Assembly: GCA_023415055.1 (NCBI GenBank)
Contig: JAEZLZ010000020.1
Location: 50,613 to 114,612 of the forward strand
DNA length: 64,000 nucleotides
Source: Bacillota bacterium
GTDB lineage: Bacteria > Bacillota > Clostridia > Lachnospirales > Lachnospiraceae
Direction: 5' to 3'
The notes under the pieces were generated by a model. That model saw nothing but the letters and a program-made list of their open reading frames with translations, was not told where the DNA came from and made no database searches. A program made the position numbers and the translations under genes. Of the stretch, positions 32,271 to 41,341 are shown one piece after another (the first letter of the stretch is position 1; the number at the start of each line of letters is the position of its first letter).

Positions 32271-33320
32271 ATGAAAAAAATATTATTTTATCTTTCCATG
32301 TGTACGATCGCATTCGGACTTATGACCGGCTGCAGCAAGGACACCGGGGAGAAGGTCTATGTATATAACTGGGGTGAATATATCGATCCTGATGTAATTG
32401 ATATGTTTGAGGAGGAAACTGGAATTAAGGTCGTATATGATTATTTTGAGCAGAATGAGGAGATGTATCCCAAAATCAAAGCCGGCGCTGTCCAATACGA
32501 CGTCGTATGTCCCTCCGACTACATGATCCAAAAAATGAGAGAAGAAGGGCTGCTTGCTGAGATTAATTTTGATAATGTACCAAATATTAAAAATATCGAC
32601 CCCGCATATCTGGAAAGCTCCAGAGACTTTGATCCCGAGAACAAATACAGCGTACCTTACTGCTGGGGCACCGTCGGCATACTCTATAATAAGACCATGG
32701 TGGACGGACCCATCGACAGCTGGGGTGCCATCTTTGATAAGAAATATTCCGGCAATATCCTGATGATTGACAGTGTACGTGATGCCTTTGGCATAGCACT
32801 CAGTTATCTGGGCTATGATCTGAACAGCACCGACGAAGCTCAGCTGAACGAGGCACGTGAGCTCCTGAAAGAGCAATATCCGCTGGTACAGGCTTACGTC
32901 GTAGATCAGGTCCGAGATAAGATGATCGGTGGGGAAGCCGCGCTCGGTGTAATCTATTCCGGTGAAGCAATTTTCACCCAGAGAGAAAATCCGGACTTAG
33001 AATACGTCGTTCCGAACGAAGGCTCCAATGTATGGATTGATGGTTGGGTAATCCCTAAGAACTGTAGAGATAAAGAAAATGCAGAAGCCTTCATTAATTA
33101 CATGTGTGATGCAAAAATAGCACTGAAGAACTTTGAATTCATCACCTACTCAACACCAAATGCAGCTGCAAGAGAGCTGATTACGGATGAGGACATCAAG
33201 AACAGCAAGGTTGCTTTCCCTGATCAGTCCGTTTTAGACCGTTGCCGAACCTATCGTTATCTCGGTGAGGAATTGGAATCTTTATATAATGATAAATGGA
33301 ATGAAGTTAAGTCGAACTAG
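32271..33320 (+). CDS. potD: Spermidine/putrescine-binding lipoprotein
   Basis: A 349-residue solute-binding lipoprotein. The signal peptide ends in a lipobox GLMTGC, so the mature protein would be anchored at Cys21. YVYNWGEYIDPDVIDMFEEE is the classic PotD start of the mature part, and DVVCPSDYMIQKM, YSVPYCWGTVGILYN and VWIDGWVIPKN line the ligand site. AGGAGA precedes the ATG. It is the last gene of the operon, ended by the hairpin at 33371-33429. Confidence 0.96.
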   Translation: MKKILFYLSMCTIAFGLMTGCSKDTGEKVYVYNWGEYIDPDVIDMFEEETGIKVVYDYFEQNEEMYPKIKAGAVQYDVVCPSDYMIQKMREEGLLAEINFDNVPNIKNIDPAYLESSRDFDPENKYSVPYCWGTVGILYNKTMVDGPIDSWGAIFDKKYSGNILMIDSVRDAFGIALSYLGYDLNSTDEAQLNEARELLKEQYPLVQAYVVDQVRDKMIGGEAALGVIYSGEAIFTQRENPDLEYVVPNEGSNVWIDGWVIPKNCRDKENAEAFINYMCDAKIALKNFEFITYSTPNAAARELITDEDIKNSKVAFPDQSVLDRCRTYRYLGEELESLYNDKWNEVKSN

Positions 33321-33370
33321 AAATAATATAGGTAGACAATAAGTTTAGATTATATAAATATTACTAAAGA

Positions 33371-33429
33371 GGCTGTCGCAAAGTAATAAACCATTGGAAG
33401 TCCGATGGATATCACTTAATGCGACAGCC
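33371..33429 (+). terminator. potD terminator
   Basis: GGCTGTCGCA (33371-33380) pairs with TGCGACAGCC (33420-33429) around a 39-base region holding a smaller CCAT/ATGG stem. TTAATTTATC follows. The right arm with its flank is nearly identical, in inverted orientation, to 50963-50983. Confidence 0.75.
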
Positions 33430-33502
33430 CTTAATTTATCAATTCATGGATATATTACAGGTGCATAACCTGTATTATGATTTATGCTTTATCATAATCA
33501 AA

Positions 33503-34462
33503 TTATTCACGAACTACATTTCTCTCTTTTCCTTCATTGAATGCGATAATATTCTGAAAAACCTCCTCCGTTACTCTCTGTCTTGCTTCTATCGTAGCCC
33601 AAGCGATATGAGGTGTAATAATCAGCTTCGTGCTATCCTGCACCTTAATCAACGGATTGCTTGCTGCCATAGGTTCCACGGTCAATACATCCAGTCCCGC
33701 TCCGGCAATCTTATCCGTAAGCAACGCATCAGCTAATGCCTGTTCATTCACGATCGGACCTCTGCCTAGATTCAATAAGAATGCTGTCTTCTTCATCTTT
33801 GCAAGCTCTTTCTCACCGATTAAATCCCTAGTTCGGTCATTGAGCGGTGCATGGATGGATAGGATATCGGACTCGCGAAGCAAGGTATCTAAGTCCACCT
33901 GACGAAAGGATGGATTTGAGTTCTTACCGGTGGTGGAGTAATAGATAATATCGCAGCCAAAGGCAGATGCCACTTCAGCCACTCCCCTGCCGATCTCCCC
34001 GAGACCGATGATACCCCAGGTCTTACCAGCCATTTCATGAAACTTCTCAATAAAATGACTGAAAATATCCGAACGGATATACTCTCCGCTTTTTACAAAA
34101 CGATCGTAATAACTCATCTTCTCATAAAGGAAGAAGAATAACGCAAAGGTATGTTGTACAACTGATCGGGTTGAATATCCCTTCACATTGGCAACTGTGA
34201 TGTTGCGGGAATTGGTATAAGGAAAATCCACAATATTCGTTCCGGTTCCGGTGATACAGATCAGCTTCAAATTCTGCGCCAGATGTAAGGTCTCCTCATT
34301 CATCGGTACTTTATTCACGATGATGATATCTGCCTCTTCACACCGTTTCGCATTCTCCTCCGGCTTAGAGCAGGAATATTTAATCACCTCTCCCAAACGG
34401 TCAAACATAGATAAATCTACATCATTCCCTAATGTATCAGTCTCAAGAAATACAATCTTCAT
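33503..34462 (-). CDS. D-isomer-specific 2-hydroxyacid dehydrogenase
   Basis: A 319-residue NAD-dependent dehydrogenase. The Rossmann fingerprint is WGIIGLGEIGRGVAEVASAFG. The catalytic Arg lies in LLNLGRGPIVNEQAL, the Glu in LDVLTVEPMAASNPL and the His in LIITPHIAWATIEAR. It belongs to the broad 2-hydroxyacid dehydrogenase group (glycerate, phosphoglycerate and related); substrate cannot be fixed from sequence. No ACT domain follows, so it is not a typical SerA. It is a single gene, convergent with potD. Confidence 0.93.
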   Translation of the reverse strand: MKIVFLETDTLGNDVDLSMFDRLGEVIKYSCSKPEENAKRCEEADIIIVNKVPMNEETLHLAQNLKLICITGTGTNIVDFPYTNSRNITVANVKGYSTRSVVQHTFALFFFLYEKMSYYDRFVKSGEYIRSDIFSHFIEKFHEMAGKTWGIIGLGEIGRGVAEVASAFGCDIIYYSTTGKNSNPSFRQVDLDTLLRESDILSIHAPLNDRTRDLIGEKELAKMKKTAFLLNLGRGPIVNEQALADALLTDKIAGAGLDVLTVEPMAASNPLIKVQDSTKLIITPHIAWATIEARQRVTEEVFQNIIAFNEGKERNVVRE

Positions 34463-34728
34463 AGTAATCTTCCTTTCCGTAAATCATCAGTTTAAATTGT
34501 TCATGCTCATTTTCAAGCTGCTACAATCTATCAACTTCAATAGGTTTGAATTAAAGCAGTATACATGAAAATTGTCCGTATCAGTATGACAATGAGTTTT
34601 CCTGAAACGAACAATTTTATTACTCTTATTTAATTCTTTAATAAAGTGTAACATTCTCATTCTGATTTCATCAATACTAATTTAATCTAAAGATGTATGA
34701 GAAGCTGAACTTTAATCATTCTATTTCT

Positions 34729-35733
34729 CTATCTTATTCTCTCCGGGAAGCCTACCTTCTTCTGTACCTTGCGAAGGGTCTTTGTTGCGAAGTAATTGGC
34801 CTTCTCCGCATTTGCCTTAATAATTCCGTCGATATAAGTCTTATCCTTCTCAAGACTGTGGAAGCGATCCTGTATCGGCTTAAGCATATCTGCCACAGAC
34901 TCTCCTACGGCAAGCTTAAAGTCACCATAGCCGGTGCCTTCAAATTCCTTCTCTGCTTCCGCAACTGTCTTACCTGTAGCGATGCAATAGATCTCAATCA
35001 GGTTCTTTATTCCCGGCTTATCGTCGCTATAGCGGATGCTGTTATCCGAATCGGTTACCGCTCTCTTAAACTTACGAATAATGGTATCCGGGTCATCCAT
35101 AAGATAGATGCTCGCATTCTGATTCTCATCCGATTTGGACATCTTCTTATCCGGCTCCTGAAGGCTCATGATCTTCGCACCCTGCTTACCAAGGTAAGGC
35201 TCCGGTATTGTAAATACATCTCCATAGATGCCATTAAAGCGTTCCGCAATATCTCGGGTTATCTCGATGTGCTGCTTCTGATCTATACCGACCGGAACGA
35301 TATCAGACTGGAACAGTAAGATATCTACTGCCATTAATACCGGATAAGTATATAAACCGGAGTTGATATTATCCGCATGCTTTGCCGATTTATCCTTAAA
35401 CTGGGTCATACGATTGAGTTCACCCATATAAGTAAAGCAATTTAATATCCAACTTAGTTCTGCATGTGCCGAAACATGGGACTGATAATAGATACAGTTC
35501 TTCTCCGGATTCAGTCCCGCTGCAATATAGAGTGTCAAAAGAGCTCTTGCTCTCTTTCTAAGCTCTGCCGGATCCTGACGAACCGTAATAGAATGCATAT
35601 CAACTACACAGTAGAAGGTTTCATATTCATCCTCAAACTCCACCCAATTCTTCAACGCTCCCAGATAATTACCTAAAGTAAGAGTACCGGTAGCCTGCAT
35701 TCCGCTAAATAATGATTTTTTTCCATCCAGCAT
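34729..35733 (-). CDS. trpS: Tryptophanyl-tRNA synthetase
   Basis: A 334-residue class I synthetase. FSGMQATGTLTLGNYLGAL contains the HIGH-equivalent, and KKMSKSDENQNASIYLMDD the KMSKS loop. VGIDQKQHIEITRDIAERFN binds tryptophan/ATP. ATG 35733 (MLDGKKSLFSGMQ) has AGGAAG 8 bases upstream; an in-frame GTG at 35742 lies too close to it. Only about 110 bp separate it from the next gene upstream, too short for a T-box leader, and no T-box motif was seen. Confidence 0.97.
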   Translation of the reverse strand: MLDGKKSLFSGMQATGTLTLGNYLGALKNWVEFEDEYETFYCVVDMHSITVRQDPAELRKRARALLTLYIAAGLNPEKNCIYYQSHVSAHAELSWILNCFTYMGELNRMTQFKDKSAKHADNINSGLYTYPVLMAVDILLFQSDIVPVGIDQKQHIEITRDIAERFNGIYGDVFTIPEPYLGKQGAKIMSLQEPDKKMSKSDENQNASIYLMDDPDTIIRKFKRAVTDSDNSIRYSDDKPGIKNLIEIYCIATGKTVAEAEKEFEGTGYGDFKLAVGESVADMLKPIQDRFHSLEKDKTYIDGIIKANAEKANYFATKTLRKVQKKVGFPERIR

Positions 35734-35846
35734 ATCTTTCACTTCCTATTCATTAGTCAAGTCTCCGGTCTAAAATCTTTCCTTTGGAGTCCTGCAAATT
35801 TCTATTAAATCTATATCTTCCAATATATAAAGAATGCCGGTAAATG

Positions 35847-36485
35847 TCAATGCAAACCATCAATTAATTTCGACAGTTCAAAAAGAGAATCAATCACTCC
35901 GTCATACTCCTTCACATCACCAAAGCCATATCTGGCAAAGATAAAGGGAACTCCTGCTTCCTTGGAAGCTGTAGCATCTCCCTTCGTATCTCCTACATAG
36001 ACCGGATGCTTCAAACCGTTACGTTCTACGATCAGACGGATATTATCCGCTTTCAGCTTGCCGGAACGGCCCGGATATTCATAGTCAAGAAAATACCTTT
36101 CTAATTGCGGGTATGCCTGAAAGAAGCATTGGATATAGCCCTCCTGGCAGTTGCTTACAATGAACAGCTTATATTTTTTTGTCAGCTCTTCAAGAACTTG
36201 CTCCAGATGCTCATAAAGTGTAGCACCATGTTCTGCGAGATATACACATTCATAATCACAGCATTCCTTCATTACCTGAATTGCATGCTCTGCAGGTACA
36301 CTCTGATAAAGCTTTACGGCAATCTCATCTAGCGGCAACCCAAACAATCCCTGCAGACGATCGTGAGTCACAATCTCCTTCACCTCCGGATGTCGTTCGA
36401 CCAGCACCTGATTAAAAGCCATAGCCACTTCTTTTGTAGAATCCCATAAGGTTCCATCCATATCAAAAATTATACTATCTATCAT
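35847..36485 (-). CDS. HAD-family phosphatase (phosphoglycolate phosphatase-like)
   Basis: A 212-residue HAD hydrolase. The nucleophile Asp is in IIFDMDGTLWDSTKE, motif II Ser in LFIVSNCQEGYI, motif III Lys in GRSGKLKADNIRLI and motif IV in PVYVGDTKGDATASKEAGVPF. A helical cap domain lies between residues about 20 and 85. It resembles Gph/PpaX-type phosphatases; the substrate is unknown. It lies upstream of trpS on the same strand and may be co-transcribed with it. Confidence 0.9.
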   Translation of the reverse strand: MIDSIIFDMDGTLWDSTKEVAMAFNQVLVERHPEVKEIVTHDRLQGLFGLPLDEIAVKLYQSVPAEHAIQVMKECCDYECVYLAEHGATLYEHLEQVLEELTKKYKLFIVSNCQEGYIQCFFQAYPQLERYFLDYEYPGRSGKLKADNIRLIVERNGLKHPVYVGDTKGDATASKEAGVPFIFARYGFGDVKEYDGVIDSLFELSKLIDGLH

Positions 36486-36713
36486 CTTGTCATGTCCCTT
36501 AATCCTTTTGTATTACGATGCCCTAATAATAATGAATTATAAAGCATCATTATTAATATAATGCCTAATTTCACCCTCAATGTCAACCCATAATACATTT
36601 ATCATCCCAGGTTTCAAGGATAGGAACAGCTTTATCCCGGTGTGCAGGTCTTAGTGGTTTCTCTCATCTTAAATATAGGAATAAATCTTGGGGATGACAT
36701 CGCATCCCCGACT

Positions 36714-36784
36714 ATGATATAATAAGGCGTAGTGAGAATGCCTCAAGCTTGCTTGAAGGCATACGATCGGAGCTGATGACCATG
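36714..36784 (-). repeat. Dispersed structured repeat, family A, copy 5 (inverted)
   Basis: Read on the minus strand it has the CATCAGCTCCGATCG box, a stem ATGCCTTCAAGC-AA-GCTTGAGGCAT with one bulged base, and a TTCTCACTACGCC box ending ATTATATCAT. Relative to copies 3-4 the stem has changed on both sides while keeping pairing. It lies about 80 bp before luxS; the rest of the 380-bp gap upstream of luxS shows nothing else. Confidence 0.88.
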
Positions 36785-36866
36785 AACGAGGTTCAATTTA
36801 TAGTACCTAGGATACTGTCTAACGAAAATTTTTTGAGATATTCTAAAGAATAGAAAGAAGGAAACC

Positions 36867-37346
36867 ATGAAGCAAATCGCAAGCTTTACCATTGATCATA
36901 TGAAGTTACTTCGAGGCTTTTATGTCTCCCGAAAAGATACGATCGGCAACGAAACAATCACTACCTTTGATATCCGTATGACCCGTCCGAACTTTGATCC
37001 GGTGATGATGACCGGTGAGATGCATACTATTGAACACCTCGCAGCAACCTACCTGCGTAATCATCCGGTCTATGCGGATAAGGTCATATACTTTGGCCCC
37101 ATGGGCTGTCGTACCGGTTTCTACCTATTATTAGGCGGAGATTACGAATCAAAAGAGATCCTTCCCCTGCTTACCGAAACCTATGAATTCATACGCGACT
37201 TCACCGGAGCTATTCCTGGCGCAACTCCCGAGAACTGCGGCAACTACTCCGATATGAACCTAGATATGGCAAAGCATTTCGCCAAGAGTTATCTGGAGGA
37301 GGTACTCTACCAAGCAACCGATGCTAACCTGACCTACCCTAACTGA
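36867..37346 (+). CDS. luxS: S-ribosylhomocysteine lyase (AI-2 synthase)
   Basis: A 159-residue enzyme that cleaves S-ribosylhomocysteine to homocysteine and DPD, the precursor of autoinducer-2. The metal-binding motif is GEMHTIEHLAATYLRNH (H-x3-H), with the catalytic Cys in FGPMGCRTGFYLLLGG and the last metal ligand in PENCGNYSDMNLD. AAGAAGGAAACC precedes the ATG. It is a single gene with a terminator just downstream. Confidence 0.98.
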   Translation: MKQIASFTIDHMKLLRGFYVSRKDTIGNETITTFDIRMTRPNFDPVMMTGEMHTIEHLAATYLRNHPVYADKVIYFGPMGCRTGFYLLLGGDYESKEILPLLTETYEFIRDFTGAIPGATPENCGNYSDMNLDMAKHFAKSYLEEVLYQATDANLTYPN

Positions 37347-37398
37347 GTTTTCGCTAAGATATTCTATGTCTAATTTCATATATTAACTAATCAAAGCT

Positions 37399-37427
37399 TA
37401 GGCTGCTCCTGATGAAAGGGCAGCCTA
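37399..37427 (+). terminator. luxS terminator
   Basis: TAGGCTGC (37399-37406) pairs with GCAGCCTA (37420-37427), followed by TTTTATTTTT. It lies 53 bp after the luxS stop. Confidence 0.9.
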
Positions 37428-37475
37428 TTTTATTTTTGCTTATATTCATTGTCACTCTTAGTTTCTGTTTAAAGA

Positions 37476-37592
37476 TTGATAAGCTTCTGCTTCCTACCAA
37501 ATATAGATACAATCTATACTGTTACGGTTAAAATCGATGACAGAACAGAGACCTTTGAATTAACCTGTAATCCCTCCTTATCGAATCCATAA
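37476..37592 (+). pseudogene. Possible protein-coding remnant
   Basis: A 38-codon open stretch whose second half (TVTVKIDDRTETFELTCNPS) looks like a beta-strand segment of a real protein. A stop lies just upstream, no ribosome binding site precedes the TTG, and no continuation was found. It may be a fragment of a lost gene. The rest of the 37428-37680 gap shows nothing. Confidence 0.2.
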
Positions 37593-37680
37593 TACATGAT
37601 TACTGGAACTCTCGCCAGTTAAGTGCATTTTTCGTGGTTCCATGAATATACTGTATTGAGTATGAATAAAGGAAGAAGCT

Positions 37681-38337
37681 ATGGCAAACCTAGACTATTT
37701 GCACACTGCTGAGATAATGAAAGCCGCCCTGCCCTATTTCGATTCCATGACCAGAATCCGCCTGGAATTCTATACTAAGGCCCTGGATCTAATGGGAAGT
37801 CTAAATACCCTGTCCGGTCGTAATAGCATGGTTGCCTGTGGCTATGAAAATAAAAACATTGATATGGAAGGTCTTCTAAACGGTATCCGGCCTCTATGTG
37901 TAGGTAGAGAGCGGGATATCATAGATCGCATTCTTAATATATTTAATATGAAAAGAATGTTCGAAATGTATAACAACCTAATGAACTCGATGAAAACCAT
38001 GCAGGAATTCGGCGGATTTAATTTCACCGGGGAAGATAATAAGGATGATACGGACAACGTCACAGGTAATTTTACCGGATCGAATTTTGAGTCCATCTTT
38101 CGGGAATATAGTTCACCGGGATCAACGTCCGAAGATACCGCATCCCAGGACAGCGACGACCATACTCATAGCAATCAGAATTACACTGCAAATGATAATC
38201 CAATGTTTGACATGCTAAAGACGATGATACCGCCGGAACAACAGAGTACCTTTGAAAACCTAAGAATGCTTTTGAGCACGATGTCATATGATAATAATAG
38301 CAAATCGGATGATAGTAAGGAGTATGAACATGGCTGA
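37681..38337 (+). CDS. Unknown protein, upstream member of a two-gene pair
   Basis: A 218-residue soluble protein. The N-terminal 115 residues are helical (MANLDYLHTAEIMKAALPYF, then RERDIIDRILNIFNMKRMFEMYNNLMNSM). Residues about 120-180 form an acidic, Ser/Asn/Asp-rich low-complexity linker. A short helical end (NPMFDMLKTMIPPEQQSTFE) follows. No known family or signal peptide is recognised. GGAAGAAGCT precedes the ATG. It overlaps the next gene by 8 bp, so the two products probably act together. Confidence 0.7.
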   Translation: MANLDYLHTAEIMKAALPYFDSMTRIRLEFYTKALDLMGSLNTLSGRNSMVACGYENKNIDMEGLLNGIRPLCVGRERDIIDRILNIFNMKRMFEMYNNLMNSMKTMQEFGGFNFTGEDNKDDTDNVTGNFTGSNFESIFREYSSPGSTSEDTASQDSDDHTHSNQNYTANDNPMFDMLKTMIPPEQQSTFENLRMLLSTMSYDNNSKSDDSKEYEHG

Positions 38338-38605
38338 TACCTCTTGGACCAATAACCCTAAGCTAAACAACGTTGACCCCAGAAAGCTTGCCATTCTCTT
38401 AGAATTGATGAGAGAAGCTGAAGGAAAATCGATGGATAAATTGTTGCCTTTATTGATGAACACCAATAAGAGATTACAGGAACAGAATCTTACCTTTACC
38501 AAGGATGAAAGTGATATGATGATTGAGATCCTGACCAAAAATATGACCCCGAAGGAAAAACAACAATTCGAGATGATACGAAAGATGATGGCGACCAGGA
38601 AATAA
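38330..38605 (+). CDS. Unknown protein, downstream member of a two-gene pair
   Basis: A 91-residue helical protein starting MADTSWTNNPKLNNVDPRKL, rich in Met, Leu, Lys and Glu. NVDPRKLAILLELMREAEGK and MTPKEKQQFEMIRKMM form amphipathic helices; the latter echoes IPPEQQSTFENLRMLLSTM near the end of the upstream protein, so the two may share a short domain. AAGGAG lies 7 bases before ATG 38330. Translation is likely coupled to the upstream gene. No family is recognised. Confidence 0.65.
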   Translation: MADTSWTNNPKLNNVDPRKLAILLELMREAEGKSMDKLLPLLMNTNKRLQEQNLTFTKDESDMMIEILTKNMTPKEKQQFEMIRKMMATRK

Positions 38606-38684
38606 TTAACAGAGTATTTATGTGATAATATAAACAGATTACAATTCAGCTGAATTAGGCTGGAGAACAGATGACGATATGAGA

Positions 38685-38763
38685 AAGGGCTGTTGAAAAC
38701 GAAATGTACCTCGGAAGGAGACGAAATGAGCTTCTTCCTGAGGTATATTCTGCAACAGCCCTT
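38685..38763 (+). terminator. Large terminator-like hairpin after the unknown gene pair
   Basis: AAGGGCTGTTG (38685-38695) pairs with CAACAGCCCTT (38753-38763), and TACCTC/GAGGTA arms continue inside. TGTATTTTG follows. The GGGCTGT(T/C)G arm type is shared with hairpins at 33371 and 61446. Confidence 0.7.
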
Positions 38764-38851
38764 GTATTTTGTCATGAATGTTCCTGATCGTTATCCCAGT
38801 CACATACCAAGGAACAAGTTCGTGGTATGATCACTACATTCATTATTTCTA

Positions 38852-38974
38852 TTAATTCCAGATTTCATTTGCATAGTCCCGTATGGTTCTATCGCTTGAG
38901 AATTTACCGGCATTTGCCGTATTAATGAAACACTTTCTACGGAAGGCATAGGTATCGGAAAAGTCCTTATTCAC
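38852..38974 (-). pseudogene. glgP: Displaced C-terminal 40 codons of glycogen phosphorylase
   Basis: Read from 38974 on the minus strand in a different frame from the main gene, these codons give VNKDFSDTYAFRRKCFINTA and then NAGKFSSDRTIRDYANEIWN, followed by a stop. This is the usual C-terminus of glycogen phosphorylases. The main frame ends in AKLR-stop at exactly this point. Restoring one base in the AGGTGA junction (AGGGTGA) would join both parts. Confidence 0.85.
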
Positions 38975-41187
38975 CTAAGCTTTGCATCGCAATAAGAAAT
39001 AAAATCTAATAATAAGAAGTAATGATCCGGTTTATGCCAGTGAGCTCCGTAGAGCAAGCTGTTATATAATTCTAAAAACATACCGGTACCACCATCGCTT
39101 AAGGTCCCATCCACTAAGGTATCCACAACCCTCTTTATTCGGGGGTTCTGCTCATAAAGCTCCTTAGCGCTGTAAGTATTTTTGACTTTCTCGATATCCT
39201 CAACTCTTGCTCCAAAGATGTAATTATTCTCTTCTCCGGCCTGTTCTACGATTTCAACATTAGCTCCGTCATAAGTACCCAAGGTAACTGCACCGTTTAG
39301 CATAAACTTCATATTGCCGGTTCCGGAGGCTTCCGTTCCTGCGGTTGAGATCTGCTCAGAGATATCAGCAGCAGGTGTCAGCTTTTCTGCATAGGAGACA
39401 TTGTAGTTTGATACAAATACCACCTTAAGTTTATCCTTCACCTCATCATCGTTGTCTACTAGCTTTGCGATTTCATTGATAAATTTGATAATACCCTTCG
39501 CTCTGAAGTATCCCGGTGCTGCCTTTGCTCCGAAGATAAAAACGGTTGGATGAAAGTCTTTGATTCTGCCATCCTTCAGTCCGAAGTAAATGTCCAAAAT
39601 TGAGAATGCATTGAGCAGCTGACGTTTATATTCATGAAGTCTCTTCACCTGGATATCGAAGATGAATTCCGGGTTTATTCGGATATTTTCCACTTTAAAT
39701 ATATAATCCGCTAATTGTCTCTTCTTAATTCTCTTGATATCATTAAATTGCTTGATTATCGTCTTGTCATTTGCGAATCTCTCCAGTTCCTTCAATCGAT
39801 CCAGATCAGTAATCCAGGAACCGCCAATCTTATCGGAGATAAAGCCTGAGAGCTCCATGTTCGCTTGTGCCAGCCATCGACGCTGCGTAATTCCATTCGT
39901 CTTATTATTGAAACGTTCCGGATATAACTCATACCATTCCTTTAATGCGTCGTGTTTGAGTATCTCGGTGTGAAGCTTTGCTACACCATTGGTAGAATGG
40001 CTTGCAAAGATTGCTAATCTTGCCATATGAATCGTATCATTATCAATGATCAGGTATTGTTTTTGCTCTTCCGGGGTTGCTTTACCGAAGCCTTTCAGTT
40101 CCTTAAGTAGCGCCTTTTGAAGCATAACTATATATTTGTATACATTCGGGATTACCGACTTAAATAAGCCTGCATTCCATTTTTCCAGAGCCTCACTCAT
40201 AACGGTATGGTTTGTATAAGCAAAGGTCTCCTTTGCAATTCGTAATGCTCTGGTAAAGGTCATTTTCTCGTTTTCCATCATCAGACGAATAAATTCCGGG
40301 ATTGCTACCACAGGATGAGTATCATTCAATTGAATAGCATATTCCGACGAGAAATGATTGAAGTCCTCACCAAATTTCTTCTTATATCTTGCTATCACAT
40401 CCTGAAGTGTAGCTGAGGAGAAGAAATATTCCTGCTTCAAACGAAGCTTCTTACCTTCATCCGTATTATCGTTTGGATATAGAAGGCTGCTGATTGCTTC
40501 TGCTTCATTCTTGTTTTTATTAGCTTTATCATATTTCTGTTCATTGAACAGGTCAAAGTTAAAGTTCTCTAACGGTTCTGCCTGCCATAAACGCAGTGTG
40601 TTCACCTTCCTATCCCCGTAACCGATTACCGGAGTATCGTAGGGAACTGCATATAATGATTGGTTTTTGTAATTAATTTGTATCTTCTCTTCTTCCCTAC
40701 GCACGGACCAAGGATCACCAAAACGTTGCCAATCATCCGGGATCTCCTTCTGGAAGCCATCCTCAAAGTACTGCTTGAAGAGACCGTACTTATAACGGAT
40801 ACCATAGCCATTCAGTGTAATTCCGAGTGTTGCACCAGAATCCAGGAAACATGCTGCCAGACGGCCAAGACCTCCGTTACCGAGAGCAGCATCTTCAATG
40901 TCCTCAAAAACACGGATATCCACGTTGTTCTCACTCATCAGCTCAGTGAACTGATTGAACAAGCCCATATTATGTAAATTACTGTACACTAGACGCCCTA
41001 CCAAGAATTCAGCAGATAAATAGCAAACCTTTTTACCAGTTGCATCGAGTCCCCAGTCCTTATCCAGGTTCTTCATCGCAGCCTTGGAGACCGCGTTGTA
41101 TAACTGGATAGTAGACGCTTCTTTAATCGTCTTTCCATAATCCAGATCAAGTATTGTTGCCAAATTTGTTTTAAAAGTGCTATCCAT
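38971..41187 (-). CDS. glgP: Glycogen/alpha-glucan phosphorylase, frameshifted near its 3' end
   Basis: A PLP enzyme releasing glucose-1-phosphate from glycogen or maltodextrin. The 738 residues include GLGRLAACFLDSGATLG near the N-terminus and the PLP-site region ISTAGTEASGTGNMKFMLNG with the Schiff-base lysine. VKRLHEYKRQLLNAF is also typical. The frame stops early at AKLR; the expected last 40 residues follow in another frame (38852-38974). A functional protein may be compromised, or one base may have been lost in sequencing. It is divergent from a LacI-type regulator. Confidence 0.93.
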   Translation of the reverse strand: MDSTFKTNLATILDLDYGKTIKEASTIQLYNAVSKAAMKNLDKDWGLDATGKKVCYLSAEFLVGRLVYSNLHNMGLFNQFTELMSENNVDIRVFEDIEDAALGNGGLGRLAACFLDSGATLGITLNGYGIRYKYGLFKQYFEDGFQKEIPDDWQRFGDPWSVRREEEKIQINYKNQSLYAVPYDTPVIGYGDRKVNTLRLWQAEPLENFNFDLFNEQKYDKANKNKNEAEAISSLLYPNDNTDEGKKLRLKQEYFFSSATLQDVIARYKKKFGEDFNHFSSEYAIQLNDTHPVVAIPEFIRLMMENEKMTFTRALRIAKETFAYTNHTVMSEALEKWNAGLFKSVIPNVYKYIVMLQKALLKELKGFGKATPEEQKQYLIIDNDTIHMARLAIFASHSTNGVAKLHTEILKHDALKEWYELYPERFNNKTNGITQRRWLAQANMELSGFISDKIGGSWITDLDRLKELERFANDKTIIKQFNDIKRIKKRQLADYIFKVENIRINPEFIFDIQVKRLHEYKRQLLNAFSILDIYFGLKDGRIKDFHPTVFIFGAKAAPGYFRAKGIIKFINEIAKLVDNDDEVKDKLKVVFVSNYNVSYAEKLTPAADISEQISTAGTEASGTGNMKFMLNGAVTLGTYDGANVEIVEQAGEENNYIFGARVEDIEKVKNTYSAKELYEQNPRIKRVVDTLVDGTLSDGGTGMFLELYNSLLYGAHWHKPDHYFLLLDFISYCDAKLR

Positions 41188-41341
41188 TTTTCCTCCTAAT
41201 CCCTTAAGGGTTCTTTATTGACAGAAACTATCCCCACTTTTTATTTTACGACCAATTCATTACAAATATGTATGTGATGTATTATTATGCTATATTCCCG
41301 TTAAAATAAATTACCTAAAGCAATAAACTATTTTTATATAT

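Noticed and set aside
34494..34616. Inverted AAATTGTTC/GAACAATTT arms downstream of trpS
   Set aside because: Nine-base arms separated by over 100 bp in AT-rich DNA; easily due to chance.
35743..35846. T-box riboswitch upstream of trpS
   Set aside because: The gap is only about 100 bp, and no specifier stem, T-box sequence or terminator was visible.
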